64,000 bases of DNA, taken from assembly GCA_051530055.1 (NCBI GenBank), contig CM121341.1, forward strand, positions 15,686,001 to 15,750,000, read 5' to 3'. The position numbers and the translations under genes were made by a program. The notes below the pieces were generated by a model. The model was not told the DNA's origin. It saw only the letters and a list, made by a program, of their open reading frames with translations, and ran no database searches. This document shows, piece by piece, positions 11,526 to 24,740 of the stretch. How positions within the stretch are numbered: the first letter of the stretch is position 1; each line of letters begins with the position of its first letter. This DNA comes from Neoechinorhynchus agilis. Its lineage: Eukaryota > Acanthocephala.

Positions 11526-12053
11526 AAATAAATGTATTCAATCAATCTTCATTTCTCGACAATTAACACACTCACCACCTCCCGCCGAATTCCAGCTTTT
11601 GTCCTTCCTCGACCGTCGCCATCACGCTGGCAGCATTGCCCCGTTGTACTGCTAGCGAGATATTTTGTCGAAGGAATACGCCTGCTCTTGAGTCTCCGGT
11701 TGCCTCTCTCAATTTCTTCGAGAGATCCTGGAGCAGAGAGAATGCCGAGCTGCCGAGCTGCCGAGCGCTCCATACGCCTCTACCCCAAAGGGGACAAAAT
11801 AGTGAGCCCTCGATAAGTGAAGATATTTCCGTATTTTCCGCCCTTCCGCTTCACTGGCGGCACCACCGGCGATTTCGAGGGAGTAGGGGATGTTGCTGGC
11901 TGCGAGGGTATCCACACACGTGGCGTCCCAGAGAAGGCATTTGCCCTCCCGCCACGGGAAGGCTGAAATTCCATCGGGCCTACGGCCGTCTAGTCTACAG
12001 AGGTGGGCGGGTTCCAGGATGTTCGGGAAGTTCGCCGTTCTCAACGCCCGGAA
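11526..12053 (-). mobile_element. RLE-type non-LTR retroelement, 5'-truncated copy
   Basis: Minus-strand translation: [40 protein letters not shown], then [15 protein letters not shown], an Ala-rich helix and the C-terminal AVQRGNAASVMATV region. Similarity to the copy at 45751-46386 ends sharply at 12053, so this is a 5' truncation. The 3' end (GTGAGTGTGTTAATTGTCGAG) is shared by both copies. It sits next to the endonuclease part of a LINE, and 120 bp upstream of FIS1, where it may form part of the promoter region. Confidence 0.7.
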
Positions 12054-12173
12054 AAGAATGGAGGGAAATGGTCGTGTGAATGAACTTGAAGGGTATATAG
12101 TTTGCTGGATTTGGTTGGTGGAAGAGCTCAATGGATGAATCCTTGAGCGGCTCTTGAGTTCGCGGTTGCGCCG

Positions 12174-12743
12174 ATGGAAATCTTACCTGAAACTAGCGAA
12201 GTTAAAGAGACGGAAGAAATACGTTTACAAAAAATGCTGGATTATCTCGTTTTTAGCACCTCCGTTCATAGGATGGAAGGTACGGTCGACGATTTAACTT
12301 TTCAGACATCTAAGACAGCTTACGAAGAGGAGTTGCATCGTTACGACGGTTTAGCTGGAGCATCCGCGACGTTCAACTACGCGTTCGCCCTTATTCTTCA
12401 ACCGAAAAAGAAACCTGAACTAATAAAACGGGGAAATGAGCTCATTCGTTCATTATATAATGAAAGTCATGATGAACTTGCGAAACGTGATTATTTATAT
12501 TACTTGGCGATCGGAGAGGCTAAACTTGGGTTTTTCGACGAAGCGATTCGTTTTGTGGATGCTATCCTTAGTATGGAACCTGATAACAATCAAGCATTGG
12601 AACTAAAGGAGGAGATAAAACAGATGAGATACCGTGATGGACTCACGGGCGCTGCAATCGCGGGCGGTTTCATTGGAGTAGCGGGATTATTAGGAGCAGC
12701 GATTGTCGGACTGATAACCTTCGGCAAGGGAAATTCAAGATAA
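12174..12743 (+). CDS. fis1: Mitochondrial fission 1 protein (FIS1), 189 aa
   Basis: FIS1 is a tail-anchored outer mitochondrial and peroxisomal membrane adaptor that helps recruit the fission machinery. The TPR-like core is clear: FNYAFALILQPKK, IKRGNELIRSLYNE, RDYLYYLAIGEAKLGFFDEA, and ILSMEPDNNQALELKEEI (about residues 67-145). DGLTGAAIAGG and a C-terminal hydrophobic anchor with a basic tail (about 158-189) follow. The N-terminal arm is about 35 residues longer than in human FIS1. The gene is intronless and its start lies 120 bp from a retroelement fragment; with two related pseudogenes in the window it may itself be a retrocopy, or the family may have spread by local duplication. The open, conserved frame argues that it is functional. 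Confidence 0.85.
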   Translation: MEILPETSEVKETEEIRLQKMLDYLVFSTSVHRMEGTVDDLTFQTSKTAYEEELHRYDGLAGASATFNYAFALILQPKKKPELIKRGNELIRSLYNESHDELAKRDYLYYLAIGEAKLGFFDEAIRFVDAILSMEPDNNQALELKEEIKQMRYRDGLTGAAIAGGFIGVAGLLGAAIVGLITFGKGNSR

Positions 12744-12974
12744 AAAGAATGATGTACGAAACAACATTACTGCTAAAACTCGTATATTCGTCAAAATAAA
12801 AAAAGTATCCACTATTATCGAGTTGTTGTTTTTGTAATTAGTCATTTAGCGGTGACACGTAATCAAGACGAAGTATTATTGTCATCTACAATGGTCAAAT
12901 ATGTGTTATCCTTCTTTTCGCCAACACAAACCTCCTACGGTAGCACACCGGGCATCCGGAAGAAGTCCTTGCAA

Positions 12975-13066
12975 CAGTCACAATAATAACACGTTTATTT
13001 GTTTACTAACAAAGAGTATGACTAATGTACCTTTGGGTTCTCATAAACACTAGAGTTCAGATTAAA
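12975..13066 (-). mobile_element. LINE 3' tail fragment
   Basis: Read on the minus strand, this contains the AGAACCCAAAGGTACATT motif and a TAATAACACG end, matching the LINE 3' tail at 18.1-18.2 kb. Non-coding. Confidence 0.5.
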
Positions 13067-13124
13067 AAATTACCAATAGAAACCGTTCTGGAATTATTGG
13101 TCTAAAGCCGATCCGCATTTTCAA

Positions 13125-13440
13125 TGCGATAGACGAAACGGCTGGATTCGCTACCTCTAAAATGCGTAGAAGTAAATCTTACCTAAAGCTGGCAACGTTG
13201 AAGAGACACAAGAAGTTCACAGATTGAAAAAATGCGTGAATATCTCGTTTATCTTTGATTTTAGCACCTCCGTTCATAGGATGGAACGTACGGTCGACGA
13301 TTTAACTTTTCATACATTTAAGACAGCTTACGAACACGAGATTGATCTTAACAAAGGTTCAGTGACAACATCCGAAACGTTCAACTAGCCTTTCGCTCTT
13401 GTTCTTAAACCGAAAAAAAGAGCTTGAACAAATCAAATTT
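13125..13440 (+). pseudogene. FIS1 pseudogene 1 (N-terminal half)
   Basis: Nucleotide similarity to 12174-12430 is obvious (ATGGAACGTACGGTCGACGA, then ACATCCGAAACGTTCAACTA). The reading frame is broken by a roughly 10-bp insertion (TATCTTTGATT), by a stop at the TTCAACTAG position, and by loss of everything after the KKKPEL region. It is a partial tandem duplication of FIS1 in the same orientation. Confidence 0.75.
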
Positions 13441-13515
13441 TGAAATTTGTTTCTTTGTTCTTTATATAAACACGTTTTACTAATTAAGAAGAACAATCCA
13501 TACACTTGCCAGCAT

Positions 13516-15090
13516 CTATCTTTGCTGAAGGTGCCTGGATGTCGGATGTTGAGGCAGGGAGGTGGAACTTGTCTTTGAAGGAGTTTTACAGGAGAATGAC
13601 CGATTGGGAGTATTTCCTTGTTCTCCGGTTGTTAAGGAAAGATTGGGCTTGGGGGAAGGAAGATTTCTGGTAGAGGGTGGTACGAGCGAGGGGGGATGAA
13701 AAGGGTTGGGATTACGGGTGTTTACGAGGGAAGAGTATTTAGAGATGAGGGAAGAAAATTGTAGAGGGTGTTGAAGAAGACGGAGGGCGTTCTGGGAGAA
13801 AATGGAGTGGAGGTGGGCGTCGAGGGGAGGGAGTGAAGTCCCGCATATTCTCGCTGCTCTCTTGTGGAAGGTTTCGAGGGAATGGAGAGCATTGGCGGAA
13901 ACGGCGAGGAAAGTGGGGAAGGCGTATGTAAGGATAGGGAGGATAGCAGAGAGATAAAAGTGGGCAAGGTGTTTAGGGGATACGCCGAGACGCGGAAGGA
14001 GTTTGAGGAGGTAAAGACGAGGGTTTGTTTTAGAGAGTGTAAATGAAATGTGGGCATCCCATTTAAGGTTTTCTTGTAAAATCAGGCCCAGTATTCGGAG
14101 AGAAGAGGAGCGTTGGATGGGGAGAGGGAGAGGCGCGGGGATAAGATTGCGTTTGGAAATGTGGGGGACAAGCTCAAAAGATTTGGATAAATTTAGGGAG
14201 AGGATTAGGGTGGAGAGCAAGAAAATGAGATGGTTGAGCTCGTCCATGGTTGTGGAGAGGGAGAGAGAGGGAGATGGGATGGTAATGACTGTGAGGTCAT
14301 CGGCATAGAGAAAATGTTTGGTAGGGGTAGTGAGGGAATGAGGGTATCTAAGCTGCGCACAAGCGTATCGTAGATGCAGAGGAGGGCATCAGAACAAGAG
14401 TAATTGGGACGGAAAGCGAATTGGGAAGGGGAGATGTTTTTGAGGAAGAAGGGAGGTAGGCGGATTTTAATACATTTTTCTAAGATTTTAGAGAAAGGTG
14501 AGAGGATAGAGATGGGACGAAAGGACGTGGGGAGAAATCGGCTTATCGTTTTTGGGCAGGGGGACGACACGGGCTTCCTTAAGACACGATGGGAAAGAGC
14601 CCAATAGAAAGCTAAGGTTCGTTATTTGCGTTAGAGGATCGATAAGTTCCGGGATGATGAAACGAGTGGCCCAATTTGGGATAGTCGAATTGGGGGAAGA
14701 ATGGCGGGACAGGCGTTTAAGGATCTCTAGGATTTCGAGAGGGGAAACCAAGGAAGGGCATGTATGAATGGACGGGTCCGAAAGTGAGAAGGGAGGTTGG
14801 AACAATGGAGAGGAGGTTTGGGGAGGTCAAAGGTTTTTATTCATGGTGTTGAGGATTGAGAGGAGATCAGATTTGGGGAGAGATGCGAAGGGGGTTGATC
14901 CACCAAAACCAGTGGCATTTTTTATTTCACGCCACCAGTTTCGATTGGGAACGGACGACATGAGATGAATACTTTGCGGGCTATACGGATGCGTTTTGTC
15001 AGTGTGGAGTGGAGGGAGGGGTAAGCAAGATTATCTGAACGGAAAGCTTTGGGGACCTGCATTTGAAGGGTTTTTAGAAAAGGCGAGAAT
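13516..15090 (-). mobile_element. LINE with reverse transcriptase core deleted
   Basis: Minus-strand order: linker (RNWWREIKNATGFGG), fingers (IIPELIDPLTQITNL, FRPISILSPFSKILEKC, FRPNYSCSDALLCIYD), then directly the residues after the YADD box, and then thumb and C-terminus (FELVPHISKRNLI, ILGLILQENLKWDAHI, LGVSPKHLAHFYLSA). Palm motifs A and B, which carry the first catalytic Asp, are missing between LCIYDTLVRSL and the motif-C remnant. The endonuclease is also absent. G-rich on the plus strand because the LINE sense strand is C-rich. Confidence 0.75.
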
Positions 15091-15202
15091 GATTCCTTGA
15101 AGAAAATTCATATTGGTGGTGGTCAAAGGCAAGCTCTTGTAAATTTTTCGAACTAGTAAATTCCGTAGATGAGCTGGAATATCTAAGCTCCGCATCTATG
15201 TT

Positions 15203-15466
15203 TTGAGTAGATTGTTCGATTCTTTTTACGGCCGAGGACGTACGACTAAAGTGGACGAAATACCACTGAATGGAAGAAACTCATTGACGAGTTTAGCCGT
15301 ATCCGGAAGGATGTACAGTCATTCACCTGTACGATTATGGGTATTTTTCGCAGATCAGCGCTTCATAGAGCAAATAATTAGTCCATTCGCCAACATCATT
15401 CATGTAAATGGTTTGAATGACTTCAATTATTCTAAAGCTTCAACGGCTGAGCCACACATATGCTAA
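15203..15466 (+). CDS. Uncertain ORF, 87 aa
   Basis: An open frame starting MSRLFDSFYGRGRTTKVDEI and containing FFADQRFIEQIISPFANI. Composition looks protein-like but I recognise no family, and no splice sites link it to a neighbour. It lies just upstream of a foldback element and may be part of a degraded transposon. Confidence 0.2.
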   Translation: MSRLFDSFYGRGRTTKVDEIPLNGRNSLTSLAVSGRMYSHSPVRLWVFFADQRFIEQIISPFANIIHVNGLNDFNYSKASTAEPHIC

Positions 15467-15592
15467 TAATGGTTTGACAGCGTCAACCGCGATTAAATTC
15501 TGCCAAGGATTTCGACCGCTTTTTAATTTTCATGAACTCCTTATCGAGGATTGCAATCGGGTGGTTAGATATGTATTTTTGTTTAGGTCGCT

Positions 15593-15986
15593 TGTCGACA
15601 CCCGAGAAGAGGGATCACTTTAAAGACTAATTTATATATTTCGACCGCTTGAATCAATCATTATCAATTCAATCTAAAAAATTTCATGGGAATTTTCGCG
15701 AGAATGACCTAAACGACAAAAATATCTCTAACCCGAATGTAATCATCAATAACGAATATCAATTGATGAGCAATTTTGCCTTGATTTTCGAGCAAATTAA
15801 AACGCAGTCTAAATCCTTGGCCGAATTTAATCGCGAGTGCGGATTTAGTGCCGACGTACTTGATTATTCAAGTGCGAATGAAACACTTTAACAATCGAAT
15901 TGATAGCATGAATGATTCAACCGGTCGAAATATAAAAATTCGTCTTTAATGCGATCCGTGTTCTCGGGTGTTGACAAGCGACTTAA
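15593..15986. repeat. Foldback/MITE-like element with about 85-bp inverted arms
   Basis: The left arm starts TAGGTCGCTTGTCGACACCC and the right arm is its reverse complement, ending GGGTGTTGACAAGCGACTTA. Each arm is about 85 bp. The 215-bp interior carries an open stretch (FNRECGFSADVLDY) of unknown origin, perhaps a transposase remnant. Confidence 0.65.
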
Positions 15987-16387
15987 ATAACAATGATATT
16001 CTTTTAGTTTTCTTGCACAAAGGCGAAAAAAATCTATTTCTTAATAAAATACTGAAAAAGATCACAAAATAAATATACGCTTCTGAATATCATTTAGGAA
16101 TTCTCGCACTATTTTGGTTCACAAATATTTATTCCGACCACATTCTTTGAGAAAGAGAAGTAATTTCGACTTTTTTTCGACAATTAAGAGTTATCACCTG
16201 ACCTAAAACGGACCCTTTCGGTCATTAAATATGTTGCTTCGAGAACATCTCGGAAGTTCTGAATTCCACTTTCATAGACATCGAAGGCAATAATTGATCT
16301 TGTTTAATCTCCGTTTCATTCACCAAAGCGTGAAAGAATACGAAATCACCGATGAATCATTTTTTTATCCACATTTAGATAGTTGCT

Positions 16388-16696
16388 ATGATGACAGAAT
16401 CATGTTTGGATAAGCAAAGCCGATTGCTTTACGACGGCCCTCCAGGATTCACATCACTTCTTTTAGCCGATATTGGTGACATGTTCCAAGGTTTTTGGTG
16501 CTTGTTCGCTCCAATCGTATGCTCAATCTTCGACCATGTAAGGAGATTTTTTACACTTTTGCTAGGATTTTCCAATCTTATAAAAGAGGACACGAGTGCA
16601 TTGTTGCTAATTGCTTTCACGGGATTTTTGGCATTGGCAAACACAATAATCGAACGCGATTACGGCGAATTGATTGCTGTTTATGGTGAAGATTAA
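16388..16696 (+). CDS. Orphan small membrane protein, 102 aa
   Basis: A short intact frame with two hydrophobic regions, about residues 30-60 (FWCLFAPIVCSIF ... FFTLLLGF) and 70-87 (ALLLIAFTGFLALANTI), and an acidic C-terminus. A good splice acceptor (CCACATTTAG) lies 9 bp before the ATG with no recognisable upstream exon, which would fit trans-splicing or a leader exon. I recognise no family. Confidence 0.4.
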   Translation: MMTESCLDKQSRLLYDGPPGFTSLLLADIGDMFQGFWCLFAPIVCSIFDHVRRFFTLLLGFSNLIKEDTSALLLIAFTGFLALANTIIERDYGELIAVYGED

Positions 16697-16984
16697 TGTA
16701 ACAATAAATTGTAAATCATTTCTCGTGAAGTTGAGACTCGATTGGAGGATTTTAAAAGAACGCTGGTTAGAATCCTGATATGTCCTGAAGCAAAATAAAC
16801 AATGTTTTAGAAACTATTCGAAAAAAAGAGTACCCGAACTTATGATAAATGCCATTTCGTGTTGTTTAGATTGTCCGCGGATTACACTTAAATTACTTTT
16901 AAGTCATAAAACTGCGCTTTTTCCGAATTAAATTGTTTGTGATGAATATAGAATTCGCAATAATCCTTTCTCCCTCCGTTGCTC

Positions 16985-18195
16985 CTCAGCTTGTCCGGTC
17001 ATCCTCCTTTACGGTCTGGGATAAGAGTGATCAAAATATATTCGCATTTACTAAATTAGTCTCACGTAATCTATCTTCACACAGAAAATCTCACTAATAT
17101 ACTCTCTTCTTGCATGACAACATCTATTCCGAGGAAAACCATTCGCCTTGCCAACCGAGACCCACCTTGGATGTCCCCTTTCTTGAAAATGCTTCAAATA
17201 AAGGCGAATAAAGGTTACCACGCATGCAATCCTGATTTCCCCCGCCTTCAATCCACCCTTGCTCATCACATTCTCAATTCGCGCACGACCTTTCGTGCAC
17301 ATAAACTCGCCTCCTCTCCCACTCACCTCAGGTGGAAAAACACGAAAAGTGCCCTAAGCATAGAAAGACAAAAACCCTTCTCTAACCTATCAAACTCCGA
17401 CCTCCTTGCTACACTAAATTCTATCAATGCGCAACTTTTTGACTTTCACTAAAACGCGAAAAAACAATCATCCCCTTCCCGAATTACGCCACCGTACTCA
17501 GCTTTTACAGCTTCACCTCTGCACAAAGGGTCCATTAAATTATATCTTCCTAAACGTCTCCGATTCCTTGGAATGCCGCACAGAGATCTTATGCATTTTT
17601 ATATTTCAACATCCTACCAACGCTCACCTATGCATACGCAACTCTTTGCAATTTTTTATTATATATTCCAAAAACTCAATACCTTTCACAAGAGATGGCT
17701 CTAATCTTTTGCACCGAACTCCTGCCCTTAGAAGAACACCTTTCTCTAATCTTTCATAAGCACTCAAAGCGCCTCCATTCTCTTCCGATTCAATTTCTAC
17801 CACACATTTCTCCCTTTACTCACATTTACAGCACTCGTCGCCCCAACATTTTCCATCCCTCAATTCCTCGCACAAATCTGTACCTCCGCTCTTCCCCACT
17901 GCTCAATCTTCCAAATGCGAATTGATTCGGAGGAAAGAACGGAAGACAACAACTAATAATTAACCAACCAAAATCTCCCACAAACAATAATCACCAATTC
18001 CCATACGAGCGGACGTCCTCCTGACCGGATATTAACGTAAGAACGGGTATCCCTCGATCGGATATTCCCACCCGACCGAATCCTTAGTCCTCTTCAAAAT
18101 AAGCAACCGCACTCGTTTGACAAATCAAAACTCGAGTGCTCATGAGGACCGAGAGGTAGATGGTTCCCCTGTTTGTATCAATAAAATGTGTTATT
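16985..18195 (+). mobile_element. LINE with reverse transcriptase deleted, plus 3' tail
   Basis: The linker region (WMSPFLKMLQIKANKGYHAC, then FRAHKLASSPTHLRWKNT) passes directly into the thumb/C-terminal region (GPLNYIFL, LRFLGMPHRDLMHF-like, EEHLSLIFHKHSKRL). The whole reverse transcriptase catalytic core is missing. From 17950 the 3' UTR carries CGGATATTCCC-type short repeats and ends near AATAAAATGTGTTATTATTA, the family's tail. Confidence 0.7.
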
Positions 18196-18319
18196 ATTAA
18201 GTTAAAACCATTTGATGATGATATTTCCTACCATTGTAATTATGCATAGCCATCATAACTATAACGTTACTATGGAAACAAATCGAGATTAAAGAACATT
18301 CTATTTTTCTAAAGTAATT

Positions 18320-18682
18320 ATGGTAAGTGTAAAATCATTGCAAATTACGGCGGCTGGATTGTTGGCTATATTCTTCGTTGTTCACGTCATTTTACTATAT
18401 GGCGATTTACATCTTGTTCAGCAAGATCGGGCTATTTGTATGGAGAAAAGTAGCGGATTGGAGTGGTGCAAAAAGCAGCCGTTACGCCTGATGATGATTG
18501 ATGGACGGAGCGAAAGGAAGTGGTTGACCCGTTTGGGGCGATCGCTCTCGTCAAGTCTTTTCAGCTCGTGCCAAAAGTACATGAGCTGTTTTCGTATATT
18601 TGATTTGATTCTACTTGGACAACTGATGTTAGGAACATTAATTATGGCGCTTGGTGTCCAGTCTTTGATTTATAGACTTTAA
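18320..18682 (+). CDS. Orphan two-pass membrane protein, 120 aa
   Basis: Hydrophobic segments at about residues 10-28 (TAAGLLAIFFVVHVILLYG) and 96-117 (ILLGQLMLGTLIMALGVQSL) flank a basic, Cys-containing loop (ICMEKSSGLEWCKKQPL ... SCQKYMSCF). A TTTTTCTAAAG acceptor-like site lies 5 bp before the ATG. No family recognised. Its last codons begin a degenerate tandem repeat that continues through the 3' flank. Confidence 0.4.
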   Translation: MVSVKSLQITAAGLLAIFFVVHVILLYGDLHLVQQDRAICMEKSSGLEWCKKQPLRLMMIDGRSERKWLTRLGRSLSSSLFSSCQKYMSCFRIFDLILLGQLMLGTLIMALGVQSLIYRL

Positions 18683-18945
18683 GCAAATCGAATTGAGTGA
18701 TTGTAACATTAAGTTTTAAAGAACGTTTTTATAAATTTGGTATTTTGCAAATGCTCAATCTTTAACTTATAGACTTAAAGCTAATCGAGTGAGAGTAAAG
18801 AATAGATTTCAAAAAAATTAATTAATCTTGCTTTTGGTTATTCTCAGTCTAAGATTTATAGACTCTGAACAAATGAAACTAAATGATAATGTTAAGCTTT
18901 TAAAAAGCATTATATAAATTTCGAGCTTTGGGCATACTTAAAACG
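18659..18945 (+). repeat. Three degenerate ~95-bp tandem units
   Basis: Units start near 18659, 18760 and 18845, each beginning with a variant of TTTATAGACTTTAAGC followed by an AATCGA-type segment. The first overlaps the end of the orphan membrane-protein gene. From 18946 to 19327 I see nothing further. Confidence 0.4.
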
Positions 18946-19327
18946 CACACAGTCAAATTTTCGAACTTGAACAAGAGTGTGAGTTTACGCTATTTGCCAA
19001 TTGTTTTACCCTTTGGAAAGTTTATATTACAACAAAATGCAATGAACGGATAGACTGAAGTGAGCTTTACGCATAGTGTTTCTGCATACACTCACTTTTC
19101 TAAAATTTATTCCGTTCCTGCATAAATAAGATACTTGATTTCAAAACGACTAAAAATACTTAACAAGAAATTCAACTTAGAAGTTGAGATTAAATCCGAA
19201 TACTCTTGCTTATCCCGGAGTGTTGTAAGTATTTTTTGTCCATCGACAATCATAAATACTGTTTTAAACCGTTACTCCAAATTTACAACCAGGTTTATCT
19301 TCCGCGTTTGAACATTCGTTCTTTTCA

Positions 19328-21811
<2,484 letters not shown>

Positions 21812-22145
21812 TTGATAGGTGCTCCCTTTCTTCAACCGAAAAAGAAACCTGAACTAATCAAACGGGGAAATGAACTCATTCGTTCATTATATAATGAAAG
21901 TCATGATGACAGTTTAACTGGTAAGTATTTGCTTTACATGGCAATCGCTGAAGCTAAACTCGGATTTCCGGAGAAAGCCATCCGATTTGGTGATGCAAGA
22001 AATGAAAAAACGTGAGGAATCTGCTGCTCCACTTGCCGGAGTGGTCGCCGGTGGTTTAATTTTAGCCGTAACATTGTTGGGAGCAGCGATCGTCGAACTC
22101 TTCACTTTTGGAAATAAAATCGTGTTGTTGAATGAAAAGTAAGGT
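21812..22145 (+). pseudogene. FIS1 pseudogene 2 (C-terminal half)
   Basis: Begins at the LQPKKKPELIKRGNELIRSL segment, nearly identical at nucleotide level to functional FIS1, and continues through YLLYMAIAEAKLGFPEKAIR. It then loses the NNQALELKEEI helix and changes frame, but still shows the glycine/alanine-rich tail anchor (AGVVAGGLILAVTLLGAAIV). It lacks the N-terminal half and cannot make FIS1. Its divergence pattern differs from pseudogene 1. Confidence 0.75.
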
Positions 22146-22264
22146 ACTTAATATCCTTGATCTTATGGGTTTATAAAAAATATGATAAGAAGGACTAGTA
22201 GCAAGGCCTTCTATGGAAGGAAAATAGTGTGCCAGAAGCTTCATAGCTGCAAGATTCGTTGAAA

Positions 22265-22790
22265 ATGAATTATTTACTGCAATGAACAATTTGATAAAAG
22301 GAGCTGCATATAAAGACCTTGATTCTTGTATCTACACCATAAAAGCTAAACCACTAAGCTCCGTTGAGAAGAAACGAGATGGACATGAAAGCGAAGGTGT
22401 GGTGTATAGAATTCCTTGCACTGAATGCAGTAAATCCTTTGTAGGCCAAACAAATAATTTGGAAAGAGGAACCAAAGAACAGAAACGTGCTCTGAGGAGA
22501 GGTACCGATGCCAATTCCGCGATACTCAACCATTTTGCGTAACAAGGCCACGTCGTGGAGATTGAAAATGCCACTATTTTGACGCGAAGTGAATTCAAAT
22601 GGGATCGCGTTATAATTAAAGCCAGATTTATACGCCATGTTGAAGCAGTTGAATGGGAATAAGACGTACTTTAAACTGAATTTAAATACAGTGCGAATTT
22701 CTTTAATAAGGGTACGAAATTGTGCCGAAATATCGGATTTATTAAATTCTTTTAATTTTCCGCCATATAAAAACACGAAAAATTCAGTAT
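22265..22790 (+). mobile_element. Penelope-like element, GIY-YIG part and 3' end
   Basis: GVVYRIPCTECSKSFVGQTN is the GIY-YIG nuclease core, followed by LERGTKEQKRALRRG and NSAILNHFA. After a stop, RSEFKWDRVIIKARFIRHVE continues the nuclease C-terminus. The element ends in the family signature GTGCCGAAATATCGG plus ATTCTTTTAATTTT. The reverse transcriptase is absent, so this is a 5'-truncated copy. From 22791 to 23385 nothing is recognisable. Confidence 0.75.
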
Positions 22791-23471
22791 CCAAACGTAT
22801 CGGTTATCCGTTGACTGATCGGAATTTCATCAAATGGCGTAATTTTTGGAAATTTTTAGTGCTGAAGAGTATTGAGTTTAAGTTTACTTTTGCGAAAGCA
22901 AACTGAAATTTATTTTTTTATTAATTATCCAAACTCCTGAAGTTTTTTGCAAACTTATTAACCAAAGATTTAAGGCTAATCTTTATTTTTTGAAACATTC
23001 ACTTAGAATATCATTTAGTCTGATTGCAGAAAAGGTCATCAGCGACTAAACGAATATGATGATGAGAAGTAAAAAGTGTGCCGGTGGCGGTATAATATCT
23101 GCGATGTCACAGGTGGATGCACCCATTCATCTGAATCTTCTCTATCTTAGTACCCGCAATCGCATTTGAAGTGTTTCATGAACAGCGACGCAAAGTTGAA
23201 CAGCAAGATGCATAATTTATGCACAGCACTCGTGTTCCGCGGTAGATTGCCTCTTGCTGCAATGACAAGAATATCCCATGCTGGAGTAGCTTGTGCCATA
23301 CATTGACTATCGGAATGAGAGGAAAGGTGTTTTCTTTGCAATTTGATACGTTGGCACCGAGACGATCGTTATGATAATTTTGGCGGGAATAAAAGACAGC
23401 TCTCAATGAATGGATGCCAGAATCAACAACGCTAAGAATCTTCACTCCTTTTCTCGCTTCTCAACATCACA

Positions 23472-23807
23472 ATGCCCTTCCAAATGGCCGAATCTGAACA
23501 CTGCCCGCGATGCGACAAACCCGTCTTCTTCGCCGAGGAAATGAATGTGGCCGGCAAAAAATGGCATAAAACCTGCTATAAATGCGGACTATGCAAACGT
23601 TCTCTCGAATCGACTACCTTGGCCGTGTTTGAAAGCAACATTTTTTGCAAACGCTGTTATGCTCGAAAATACGGCCCCAAAGGCTATGGATTCGGTGTCG
23701 GTGCTGGTGTGCTCGGCATGGACTCTGGTGAACATCTTGGAAACAAAGAAAGTACAATGAGCACTCGGGCTCATGAATATGTGCCAGGAGCCGAAGGAGC
23801 TCAGTAA
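23472..23807 (+). CDS. Single-LIM cysteine-rich protein (CRP/MLP type), copy 1
   Basis: One LIM domain (about residues 10-62) with all eight zinc ligands in the usual spacing: CPRC, HKTC, C, C, CKRC. The glycine-rich GPKGYGFGVGAG tail hallmark of the CRP/muscle LIM protein family follows. Family members are small adaptors in muscle Z-discs, the actin cytoskeleton and the nucleus. The 111-aa length fits single-LIM invertebrate members such as Mlp60A. The gene is intronless, with an ATAAAAG box near 23391 and the ATG about 80 bp downstream. An essentially identical protein is encoded in inverted orientation at 29202-29537; similarity covers about 23385-23815 only. Confidence 0.85.
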   Translation: MPFQMAESEHCPRCDKPVFFAEEMNVAGKKWHKTCYKCGLCKRSLESTTLAVFESNIFCKRCYARKYGPKGYGFGVGAGVLGMDSGEHLGNKESTMSTRAHEYVPGAEGAQ

Positions 23808-23829
23808 AAGATCGATTGCTGCTGGTTAA

Positions 23830-24654
23830 GTGATAAACTTCTTTTGTTAGATGAACCTCTCACAGAAATGTAGATGGATACTTTGACGTTTACTAGATAC
23901 GACGATTAAATATTTTTTAACTTCGGTAGTTGTGAAAATGCGAGGAAGCAATGTACTTCTGGAAATCCTGCAAGCTATCTAAGGTTTTTATACCGAATTA
24001 ATTCAAAATGGTAAAAATACAACTTTATGCAATTCTCATGGCATTTCTCGTTTAAGCTGCTCTGATGTTCCAAAAAATATAACATTGAACGATTTAAAAT
24101 CTTTATACAAACTTACCGATTATCGCCCTAGACATTATGTGAAAAAACTACTAATTAGAAAACACGAATTGTCACGCATGCAATGGATTTCACTATGACG
24201 CTTCGTAGACAAAATCCTTAAGATAAGTAAAGCAATGAAACTTTCAATAAATTTTAGTTTGATATTCAAGTATTCTTAAAAGCGCGTTCTTTTTGGCATT
24301 TTAGTTTCATGGATTCTAACTGTTCATAAGACGGTAAATTTCCAAGCCGGATAATAACTCTCCGAAAAAGAAACTAGTTTTTGTTTTAAAATGTCGACCA
24401 TAAGTCGCATGTAGTCTCATTAATTGTCAATAATAGTCGATGTACTATCGTATATCAATGTAAATTGTTCCGATTTTCATTGGTGGTTCTAAGGTTTTGA
24501 ACAATTTTTATATAACAAAATTAAAAAAGTTGACAGTAACGCATGGGCGAACAAATTGTTTCTACAACCTTGTTGATGAAAAATTGTCTTGCAATTATGT
24601 AGAAAGTACTTTTGATTTCTGTTTAAAAAATCATTTTAAGTTGATATCAAAAAC
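23830..24654. other. Intergenic, no gene seen
   Basis: AT-rich sequence with no supported coding region, repeat or RNA. Confidence 0.4.
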
Positions 24655-24740
24655 ATCAATTAATTTCAAAAACTCCACTGTCAAATCATTCACATCATCG
24701 CTCTGGATCACTCAGCTGCCGCCCTGGTTGTGAGGTATTA
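24655..24740 (-). mobile_element. RLE-family 3' tail fragment
   Basis: The minus strand reads GGCGGCAGCTGAGTGATCC followed by AGAGCGATGATGTGAATGAT, matching the tails at 28.8, 35.6 and 54.4 kb. Non-coding. From 24741 to 25301 I see nothing else. Confidence 0.5.
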
